Assembly: GCA_030636885.1 (NCBI GenBank) | Contig: DAOVVY010000036.1 | Coordinates: 1 to 7,677, forward strand | From: Candidatus Nanohaloarchaea archaeon | GTDB lineage: Archaea; EX4484-52; GLR71 | DNA: 7,677 nt | Direction of reading: 5' to 3' | Shown here: positions 1 to 6,086 of the stretch, one piece after another | How the letters are laid out: each line of letters starts with the position of its first letter | Position numbering within the stretch: the first letter of the stretch is position 1 | Translations under genes and position numbers: made by a program | The notes under the pieces: generated by a model | What the model saw: the letters and a program-made list of their open reading frames with translations, nothing else | Databases searched by the model: none | What the model was told of the DNA's origin: nothing

Positions 1-70
1 TAAGTTAAAGACTGGTCGTTTCAGGATGGCAGAGATTTATATTGACACCCTTGATAAGAAACTATCTTGA
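1..70 (+). CDS. C-terminal end of a HerA-fusion paralogue (partial)
   Basis: Only the last 22 sense codons and the TGA stop (68-70) are in the window; the frame begins at base 2. The peptide reads KLKTGRFRMAEIYIDTLDKK followed by LS. Its first 13 residues are identical to the C-terminal tail of the large gene that follows (KLKTGRFRMAEIY, coded at 4719-4757), and 15 of the first 17 match. The codons differ mainly at third positions, so this is a diverged, selected paralogue and not a recent copy or assembly artefact. I infer that the gene to the left encodes another protein ending in the same HerA-like ATPase tail. Whether it also carries a surface ectodomain cannot be seen. It lies on the same strand as the next gene with a 190-bp gap, so the two probably have separate promoters. 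Confidence 0.85.
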   Translation, partial: KLKTGRFRMAEIYIDTLDKKLS

Positions 71-85
71 TTTAATAAAATGCCG

Positions 86-121
86 AAATGAGACATAATT
101 GTAATCAAATTAAATGAGACA
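86..121 (+). repeat. 10-bp direct repeat in the spacer before the large gene
   Basis: AAATGAGACA occurs at 86-95 and again at 112-121, a start-to-start distance of 26 bp, between the two tandem paralogues. It lies upstream of the likely TATA element. A pair of direct repeats at this spacing could be a regulator binding site, but in AT-rich DNA chance is a real alternative. Confidence 0.4.
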
Positions 122-203
122 CTCGATATAATTATGTTATATGGCTATATTACACTCATGATACAATTTTGTTATAATCTGGATATGAGTTCTTAATCAA
201 ATC

Positions 204-214
204 TTGATATATAG
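204..214 (+). promoter_or_regulatory. Probable TATA box of the large surface ATPase gene
   Basis: The sequence TTGATATATAG resembles an archaeal TATA box. Initiation about 25 bp downstream would fall near 235, giving a leader of roughly 20-26 nt before the ATG codons at 255 and 261. No Shine-Dalgarno-like purine tract precedes either ATG. A weaker alternative box, TTATAAT, lies at about 171-177. Confidence 0.4.
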
Positions 215-260
215 ATGTGAATTCAAAATAGAACTGTTATTGATATTATTGTTGATGTTT

Positions 261-3200
261 ATGGGAAAGATAACAATTAAAGATGTATACATATTCTCTT
301 TGCTATCTTTAATGTTCTATTTTTCATTATCTACATCAGTTACATCTCTTGAAAATAACAATCCGAACATAACTATAACTTATGATACTAGCATAAAAGG
401 TGAACTTACAACCTTTGGAGATATTTATGTGAAAGACAATGAGCTTGAATTGTTGAACATTACAGTAACTAATATCTATGCCGGTGCAATCTCAACAATT
501 AATCTTACAATACCTTTTGGTATAAACATTACAGAAATCAATCCACCATCTGGATGGTCCAAAACCAACACAACTGATGCAGGTGGTCTGATTGAAATGA
601 TAATGTTTGAAAACACAAGTTCCGATTCGTCAATTAAAAATGGAACAGAACAATCATTCTCTATAAAATTTAAGTTAAACGCGACAAGACCTTCAGAAGG
701 ACCTATAAATTTCACATTGAACCTGACAGACACAGACAATCAGAATAATATTTATGAAAATTTGACAATCATTGTTGATACGCTTGCACCTTCGGGCATG
801 GTCTGTGACAATCCTATAATGTCTGGTTATGGAAACAATACTTCTATTTTAACAGTTAACGGAAACATTACAATCTCTTGTGGTTCTGAAGTCAATCTTA
901 CCGTAAATGCAACACTTATGCATTATTCAGACAGTGTCCAAGATACAAACTGGAGTCAGTCTATGATTGAATACCCAATCTCAACAGGTAATTATTCAAC
1001 TCTATTTGATATCAATCAGAACAATCCGCATGACGGTCTTAACCAGACTATAATTATTATTTTTGAAGACTTGGCAGGAAATAAGAATACAACTATTTTG
1101 GCTTATGAAAACCTAAGCATAGATACGTGGGATCCTGAGATAGAACTATTATATATAAACAGTACACTTTTTGAAGAGGATTATCCTGGGGAATTTGAAT
1201 GGAACAAGACAGTCAATATAAGCGTTATTGCAAAAGACAACACAACTAATGTTACAGGAATATCAGCTAACATATCATTTATTACATCTGTTGGATCTGA
1301 GAATAACCAAACTTATATTGGGATTTATAATCTCGAAAAAAAAGAAGATATGATATGGGCACTTAATTTTTCAGACACAAATAGAACCGGACGATATTTA
1401 GCAACAATAACTGTCACAGACAATGTAAGTCTTACAACAATTGAAGAGGTATGGTTTGACTTATATGAAAAAATAATTTTTGAAGGTAATATACGGTATA
1501 ATGTCAGTTCCAACCTCAATTCAACAATAACCTTTAATCGTGTCGGTGTATCAGAGCAGGTCCATAAAAATTCAACATATAACACAGGGACTTATGCATT
1601 TGAAATTGGGAAAAGAGAGTATAATATGATTTTTGATGTAAAAATGCCAGATACAGATTACACAAACGGTGAAACAAATATAATCCGATTTGATTCATGG
1701 AACACAGATAGCTTAAACAATACAAATAATATAGTTAAATTTTTTGATTTTGATGTTAATTCTAGCGCGATACATAATACAAACAAATCTATAGCTTTAT
1801 TGGGCCTGTGGTTAAATGATAGTCTTGAGGATTCTCACGATTCCAATACAGTACAGATTACATTGAATCTTTCTAAAAACACAGAATCATTTAATGTAAA
1901 CGGTATACTTCTTTATGTTTGCAATAATTGGACAAATGATACTTGTGATGGCGCATCTGAATTAGACATTGAAAATACCGTTATTGATCCGATTAAAAAA
2001 ACAATAACCTATAACACAAATCTATCAGAGCTTTTCGGGATGACCATCTCCCTGCCGTCTGATAAGAACAACACACTCTGGTTTGTTGCCTTTGAACCTG
2101 CGGTAATATTGTTTGAAAATAATGAGATATTAGATGCGTCTAATATTGATTCAAACATGACTCTTAAATTTTATCGTCAAGGAACTGATTTACTTTTATA
2201 TGATTTGTATGCAGAGGTATCAACTCCTATAAACGTGCCAATTTATAATGGGTCATATGATCTAAATATAGATATCTATCACACCTTTGACGAAAGCAAA
2301 AACATTATAGATGTCTATGGCGTGGATATGCGTGATATATCTAATGGTTCGACAAATATAACAGACATTTTGACATTTAAATATCTAAATTACTGTGGTG
2401 ATGACTCCTGTGGTCCACAATCACCACAAACAATTCTTGATAGTTTTAACCTCCCCGACCAGACAACCGGTGTGGGTTACGCTGGTATGTCTGTAAATAC
2501 AGATTCAAGATTTAAGTTTACTGGTGCAAACATAACACTCGATTATACAAAAGCAAATTCTATTAATCCTTTGGTGCTTGATAATCTGAGGGTTTATAGA
2601 TGTGCAGATTATGACACTGATTCTTGCAGTAAAAGTGATTGGGTTGAAGTAGACTTTGTAAAACCTACAGACGGCAACATAAAGATTGTAACTGTGCCTG
2701 TAACAAGTTTTTCGACATATGTTCTTACACAGTTTCAGGCATATAACCCTCCTTCAGATACTGATAGTAGTAGTGGTGGTAGTGGTTCAAGCAGTAATAT
2801 ATTCAGTAGTACCAGTTGTGGTGATGATGTCTGTAGTGTTGGTGAAGATTTCCTGAATTGTCCCAACGATTGCGGGTTGAGTGTGACTTGTGGGAATAGT
2901 ATCTGTGATTTTTTTGAAACAAGAAATAATTGTCCCATAGATTGTACTATACAAGGTATGTCCGAAATTAGTTTTGACACTACAATGAGTTCTGTATATA
3001 TGTCTCTTAATTCTGAAAAATTATATGATTTATGGGTTACTAACAACATTAACAAAACCCTCAATGCGAATATTCATGTCGCTGGTGAAATCGGTGCATT
3101 TATTCCACTTGAGTTAAAAGATATTGAGATTGGTGGGTATTCTTCAAGATTGATATCATTCAACGTTTCAGTTCCGTTTTATGCATCTGTTGGGTATTAT

Positions 3201-4793
3201 AATGGTGAGATTGTTGCAGAAATAGACGGCAAATTATATACAATCCCTATTAGTATGACAATAACCAGCACAGATGCAGTAAATCTTGAAGTATCTATAA
3301 AAAAACAATCAAAAAATATAATTTTGGGTAGTCCATTGCTGTTTAATATGGATTTGCATAATCTTGGTGCAAGTAAAAATATTTTAGTTTTTGTTGAGAA
3401 TGATGTAAAAGATGTCTTAACTGATAAAGTAATCTATAATCAAAAGACAGATATTATTCTCGAAAATAGGACGACCACATCTCAATTTGAAATATTTATA
3501 GACAAATCAAATTATTCTATCGGTGATTATTATCTGTTAACTACAGTGTATACTGAAGCTATGGAACATTTGTATGTTACAACACCTTTTAAAGTCATAA
3601 ATCCTTTCTGGACACCCAAACGGATTTTGTTTGCAGGTTATTGGATAATTCTGTTAACTTTTACAGGTGGTCTCGCATATATTTATCGATGGTATATGAA
3701 AAATAAGCGTGCAAACTCACGATATCTCCCACCTTTAGATTTCTCTAAACTTCCATTGAAATCCGATAGGTCTTTATGGCTTGGAAACATTGCAGAAACA
3801 AAAAAGAAAGCATTATTCAGTCCCGAGGATATAACAACTCATATTCTTGTGGCGGGGAGTACCGGTAGTGGTAAATCGGTAAGTACTTCTGTTTTTGTGG
3901 AAGAGGCTCTCTTGAAGAAGATACCTGTTGTAATATTTGATCCTACGGCACAATGGACCGGTTTTGTAAAAGCCTGTACTGATGAGAACCTGTTGAAACA
4001 CTATTCTAAGTTTAATATGAAACGTGAGGATGCAAAACCATTTAAGGGACTTATCTATGGGGTTGACAGTCCTGACATAAAAATTGATTTCAAGAGATTT
4101 ATGAATCCTGGCGAAGTTACAGTATTCAATTTAAATAAGCTGGGTCCCGGTGAATATGATCAGGCAGTTATGAAGATAATCCAGACAATTTTTGACAGTC
4201 CTTGGGAGGAATCACCGGAACTGAAACTGTTGTTGGTCTTTGATGAAGTGCATCGTCTTTTAGAGAAATATGGTGGTAAGGGTGGGTATATCGCATTAGA
4301 GAAAGCATGCAGAGAATTCAGGAAATGGGGTATCGGTATCATAATGGCATCGCAGGTATCTGCAGATTTCAAGGAAGCGGTGCAGGGAAACATCCTGACA
4401 GAAGTCCAGCTTAACACAAAAAGTGCTGAAGATATAGCAAAGATAAAAAGTAAGTATGGTGCCGATTTTGCCGGACGTATAAGTAAACAGGCAATAGGTG
4501 TGGGTCTAATCCAAAATCCCAAATATAACAATGGTAAACCTTGGTTTGTAAATTTCAGACCAACCCTTCACAATCCACACAAGATAAGCGAAGATGAATT
4601 GAAACAGTATAATGACTTCACAAGCAAGCTTGAAACAATTGAGACTGAATTGATTGCGCGCGAGAAGAAGAACATAGACACAACCGACCTCCGTCTTGAG
4701 TTCAAGTTGGCGCAAGACAAGTTAAAGACGGGACGATTCAGGATGGCTGAGATCTATCTTAATACACTGACTGAAAATTTAAAAAAGAAGTAG
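261..4793 (+). CDS. Surface ectodomain fused to a cytoplasmic HerA/DUF87-like ATPase
   Basis: The protein has about 1510 residues. A Lys-containing N-terminus and hydrophobic stretch (1-30) form a signal peptide. Next come three Ig-like beta domains (about 31-175, 176-288, 289-402), a carboxypeptidase-regulatory-like fold (about 405-470) and two related repeats with C-x7-C pairs (533-594, 758-823). These are followed by a Ser/Gly linker (about 832-851), two Cys repeats (853-895), two NEW3/CARDB-like beta domains (about 900-1115) and a membrane span (about 1123-1145). The cytoplasmic part has Walker A GSTGSGKS (K1205), Walker B VFDEVHRLL (D1328, E1329), a HerA-like GIGIIMASQ motif (Q1365) and a charged helical tail. 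About 50 N-x-S/T sequons lie before the span and none after it, which supports a type I topology. HerA/FtsK-class ATPases move DNA or power secretion machines; the substrate here is unknown. The frame opens at TTG 204, and ATG 255 is also possible. I chose ATG 261 because it gives a clean signal peptide, whereas starting at TTG adds a second hydrophobic stretch. The domain names outside the ATPase are by eye and less certain. Confidence 0.85.
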   Translation: MGKITIKDVYIFSLLSLMFYFSLSTSVTSLENNNPNITITYDTSIKGELTTFGDIYVKDNELELLNITVTNIYAGAISTINLTIPFGINITEINPPSGWSKTNTTDAGGLIEMIMFENTSSDSSIKNGTEQSFSIKFKLNATRPSEGPINFTLNLTDTDNQNNIYENLTIIVDTLAPSGMVCDNPIMSGYGNNTSILTVNGNITISCGSEVNLTVNATLMHYSDSVQDTNWSQSMIEYPISTGNYSTLFDINQNNPHDGLNQTIIIIFEDLAGNKNTTILAYENLSIDTWDPEIELLYINSTLFEEDYPGEFEWNKTVNISVIAKDNTTNVTGISANISFITSVGSENNQTYIGIYNLEKKEDMIWALNFSDTNRTGRYLATITVTDNVSLTTIEEVWFDLYEKIIFEGNIRYNVSSNLNSTITFNRVGVSEQVHKNSTYNTGTYAFEIGKREYNMIFDVKMPDTDYTNGETNIIRFDSWNTDSLNNTNNIVKFFDFDVNSSAIHNTNKSIALLGLWLNDSLEDSHDSNTVQITLNLSKNTESFNVNGILLYVCNNWTNDTCDGASELDIENTVIDPIKKTITYNTNLSELFGMTISLPSDKNNTLWFVAFEPAVILFENNEILDASNIDSNMTLKFYRQGTDLLLYDLYAEVSTPINVPIYNGSYDLNIDIYHTFDESKNIIDVYGVDMRDISNGSTNITDILTFKYLNYCGDDSCGPQSPQTILDSFNLPDQTTGVGYAGMSVNTDSRFKFTGANITLDYTKANSINPLVLDNLRVYRCADYDTDSCSKSDWVEVDFVKPTDGNIKIVTVPVTSFSTYVLTQFQAYNPPSDTDSSSGGSGSSSNIFSSTSCGDDVCSVGEDFLNCPNDCGLSVTCGNSICDFFETRNNCPIDCTIQGMSEISFDTTMSSVYMSLNSEKLYDLWVTNNINKTLNANIHVAGEIGAFIPLELKDIEIGGYSSRLISFNVSVPFYASVGYYNGEIVAEIDGKLYTIPISMTITSTDAVNLEVSIKKQSKNIILGSPLLFNMDLHNLGASKNILVFVENDVKDVLTDKVIYNQKTDIILENRTTTSQFEIFIDKSNYSIGDYYLLTTVYTEAMEHLYVTTPFKVINPFWTPKRILFAGYWIILLTFTGGLAYIYRWYMKNKRANSRYLPPLDFSKLPLKSDRSLWLGNIAETKKKALFSPEDITTHILVAGSTGSGKSVSTSVFVEEALLKKIPVVIFDPTAQWTGFVKACTDENLLKHYSKFNMKREDAKPFKGLIYGVDSPDIKIDFKRFMNPGEVTVFNLNKLGPGEYDQAVMKIIQTIFDSPWEESPELKLLLVFDEVHRLLEKYGGKGGYIALEKACREFRKWGIGIIMASQVSADFKEAVQGNILTEVQLNTKSAEDIAKIKSKYGADFAGRISKQAIGVGLIQNPKYNNGKPWFVNFRPTLHNPHKISEDELKQYNDFTSKLETIETELIAREKKNIDTTDLRLEFKLAQDKLKTGRFRMAEIYLNTLTENLKKK
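1857..2729 (+). repeat. Two diverged copies of an ectodomain module with C-x7-C
   Basis: Copy 1 (residues 533-594, bases about 1857-2042) begins ITLNLSKN, continues with ILLYVC and DTC, and ends LFGMTI. Copy 2 (residues 758-823, bases about 2532-2729) begins ITLDYTKA, continues with LRVYRC and DSC, and ends FSTYVLT. In both, two Cys residues are exactly eight apart and the second follows D-[TS] (C554/C562 and C781/C789), so each module probably has one local disulfide. The closing SFSTYVL style is common at the ends of archaeal surface-protein modules. The similarity is at the protein level only. Confidence 0.55.
2817..2945 (+). repeat. Two tandem Cys repeats, C-G-x3-C-x3-E-x4-C-P-x-D-C
   Basis: CGDDVCSVGEDFLNCPNDC (C853, C858, C867, C871) is followed after five residues by CGNSICDFFETRNNCPIDC (C877, C882, C891, C895). 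The spacing of Cys, Glu and Pro is the same in both copies. Asp and Glu at fixed places suggest a small disulfide- or calcium-stabilised module of a kind often seen in secreted archaeal and DPANN proteins. The modules follow a flexible Ser/Gly linker and separate the outer ectodomain from the membrane-proximal beta domains. Confidence 0.8.
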
Positions 4794-4822
4794 GCGCATC
4801 ATTATACTTTGAACTAAATATT

Positions 4823-4851
4823 AAGAAAAACAAAAATATAAAAAAAGAAAA
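4823..4851 (-). terminator. Oligo-T termination region of the KaiC-like gene
   Basis: Read on the minus strand, the bases just after the KaiC-like stop form four T runs of 4, 7, 5 and 5 with little else between them. Archaeal RNA polymerase terminates at such U-rich tracts without needing a hairpin. The 58-bp gap between the convergent genes shows no comparable T run on the plus strand. Confidence 0.55.
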
Positions 4852-5790
4852 TCAAGTCAATATAAATCCTTTTTCTAAGACTTTATCTGGATATACGACA
4901 AAACCTTCGTCTGCCATAATATTTGCAGGCACAATCTTTTTTGTAATCTCCTCACCACGCATCTTAAGGACTTCAACAGCCATACCTCTATGCCCATCAG
5001 GATATGCGACATTATATATGACAATTATACCATCTGAAAGAAAACTTACAGCAGACCCTGGTTCACTATATGTCTGTCCTGTGTGTGTTGGAATTGAGAC
5101 TTCTCTTATCAGAAATGATGTGATGTTGGTTTTTTCAAGGTATCTGAACAATTGTTCCATATAAATCCTAAACCTACTCTCTTCACCCGAGAATGCAGAG
5201 GATATGGATGTCAATGAATCTATTACTACAACATCTGGTTTAAAATCTTTAGGGAATATCATCGGTTGGACTTCAATGAGCAATTCCTTTTTTGCTTCAC
5301 TTAGCAATGCTTCAACCGATCTTGAGATATCAAGTGCATTAAATCTTTGTATTTTTAGAAGTCCTTTGTCTACAAATTTTTCAGCATCCCATCCGAAATC
5401 ATCCATATGTTCCATCAGTCTATGCGCTGGTTCTTCAAAACTCATATATAAGACTTTTTTACCGCTAAGGCACATGTTATGTGTGAGATTTAGACAAAAC
5501 AGAGTCTTTCCAGATCCTGGTCCACCTTCAAGTATAACTGAACTTCCGTCCGGTATACCTTCTTTAAAAAGAACATCAAAACCTTTTATCCCTGTCAGTA
5601 TTTTTACTGGCGCTTTCTTTTTCGTTGCAACATCTGGGTTTTTAACTTTTTCAATATTCTTTTGTATATTTTGAACATTATGTTTATTTTTCCCCCCAGT
5701 ACTCAAAGATGATTTAGATGTTTTTTTATTTTCATGTTGTTTATGTTTTACTTCATTTTCTTCTTTTATTCTTTTTTTAAATAGTGCCAT
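4852..5790 (-). CDS. KaiC-family single-domain P-loop ATPase
   Basis: The 312-residue protein has one RecA/KaiC-type domain. Visible motifs are the N-terminal LTGIKGFDVLFKEGIPDGS segment (65-83), Walker A GGPGSGKT (89-96), the catalytic-glutamate region SFEE (E119, E120), Walker B VVVIDS (D191), and the KaiC-type KMRG (276-279) followed by a GFVVYP end. One domain makes it like the many archaeal KaiC-like proteins and unlike cyanobacterial two-domain KaiC, so a clock role should not be assumed; family members act as ATP-driven switches in signalling, motility and other processes. The first 60 residues are an unusual Lys/Asn/Gln-rich, probably disordered tail with no match I recognise. There is no signal peptide or membrane span. 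The ATG at 5790 is supported by GAGGT seven bases upstream and a TATA box. It converges on the large ATPase gene and diverges from the LamG gene. Confidence 0.92.
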   Translation of the reverse strand: MALFKKRIKEENEVKHKQHENKKTSKSSLSTGGKNKHNVQNIQKNIEKVKNPDVATKKKAPVKILTGIKGFDVLFKEGIPDGSSVILEGGPGSGKTLFCLNLTHNMCLSGKKVLYMSFEEPAHRLMEHMDDFGWDAEKFVDKGLLKIQRFNALDISRSVEALLSEAKKELLIEVQPMIFPKDFKPDVVVIDSLTSISSAFSGEESRFRIYMEQLFRYLEKTNITSFLIREVSIPTHTGQTYSEPGSAVSFLSDGIIVIYNVAYPDGHRGMAVEVLKMRGEEITKKIVPANIMADEGFVVYPDKVLEKGFILT

Positions 5791-5797
5791 AAGTATT

Positions 5798-5802
5798 ACC
5801 TC
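5798..5802 (-). promoter_or_regulatory. Ribosome binding site of the KaiC-like gene
   Basis: On the minus strand GAGGT stands seven bases before the ATG at 5790. It is the clearest Shine-Dalgarno motif in the window and fixes the start, including the Lys-rich N-terminal tail. Confidence 0.75.
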
Positions 5803-5827
5803 TTTGAATTATATTTAGTTATATGTA

Positions 5828-5840
5828 TGTATATATAGTT
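5828..5840 (-). promoter_or_regulatory. TATA box of the KaiC-like gene
   Basis: On the minus strand AACTATATATACA is centred near 5834. Initiation about 25 bp downstream gives a start near 5808 and a leader of about 18 nt that contains the GAGGT site. The same 13 bases, inverted, form the TATA box of the divergent gene at 5991-6003. Confidence 0.65.
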
Positions 5841-5958
5841 AACAATTTTCATCAATATTTTTTTATTTCCTAAATTAAAAAGATCTGACCCTATTTTTTA
5901 GTAAACCTCACTTTTTCACCTAAAAGAACGCTGAATTTAATAAAAACGCAGCAAGAAA

Positions 5959-5972
5959 TCACTATGCAGTGA
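5959..5972. repeat. Small inverted repeat upstream of the LamG gene promoter
   Basis: TCACT-ATGC-AGTGA is a 5-bp inverted repeat with a 4-base centre, about 20 bp upstream of the plus-strand TATA box. It could be an operator half-site pair, but its short length leaves chance likely. The rest of the 296-bp divergent region (5791-6086) holds the two promoters, a mini-ORF and no other gene that I can see. Confidence 0.3.
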
Positions 5973-5990
5973 CCTCTATCAGGGATGAAA

Positions 5991-6003
5991 AACTATATAT
6001 ACA
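5991..6003 (+). promoter_or_regulatory. TATA box of the nested LamG surface protein gene
   Basis: AACTATATATACA is preceded by an A-rich stretch at the place of a BRE. Initiation about 25 bp from its centre falls near 6021-6023, giving a leader of about 65 nt before the ATG at 6087. The predicted start coincides with the ATG of a 16-codon mini-ORF. Confidence 0.6.
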
Positions 6004-6020
6004 GAACGAATACTAATCTT

Positions 6021-6071
6021 ATGGATACCTGTCTGATTTTTGGTCAATCTTATCTATATTTAGTATATTGA
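6021..6071 (+). other. Possible leaderless mini-ORF in the leader of the LamG gene
   Basis: The ATG at 6021 opens 16 codons (MDTCLIFGQSYLYLVY) and ends in TGA at 6069-6071, 15 bases before the next gene's ATG. It sits where transcription is predicted to start, so it could be translated leaderlessly and influence the downstream gene. ATGs occur often by chance; no conservation can be judged here. Confidence 0.2.
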
Positions 6072-6086
6072 ACTGGTGTTTTATTA

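Noticed and set aside
204..260. TTG start at 204, adding 19 residues to the large protein
   Set aside because: It would place a second hydrophobic run before the Lys-containing start of a normal signal peptide, overlap the best TATA-like box, and lacks a ribosome binding site. ATG at 261 (or 255) is more plausible, though not proven.
2760..2820. Ser/Gly-rich low-complexity repeat as a possible phase-variation tract
   Set aside because: It consists of mixed AGT/GGT codons in a linker, is not a uniform short tandem repeat, and the frame is intact.
4160..4531. Minus-strand open frame of 123 codons
   Set aside because: It is antisense to the HerA-like ATPase core, including Walker B, and shows no recognisable motif.
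5204..5674. Plus-strand open frame of 156 codons
   Set aside because: It lies wholly antisense within the KaiC-like gene, which has intact motifs; the translated product shows no domain and only reflects codon bias of the real gene.
5877..5901. AGATCTGACCC followed by a T run, resembling the ends of some mobile elements
   Set aside because: No transposase, no second copy and no target duplication are visible; the resemblance rests on about 11 bases.
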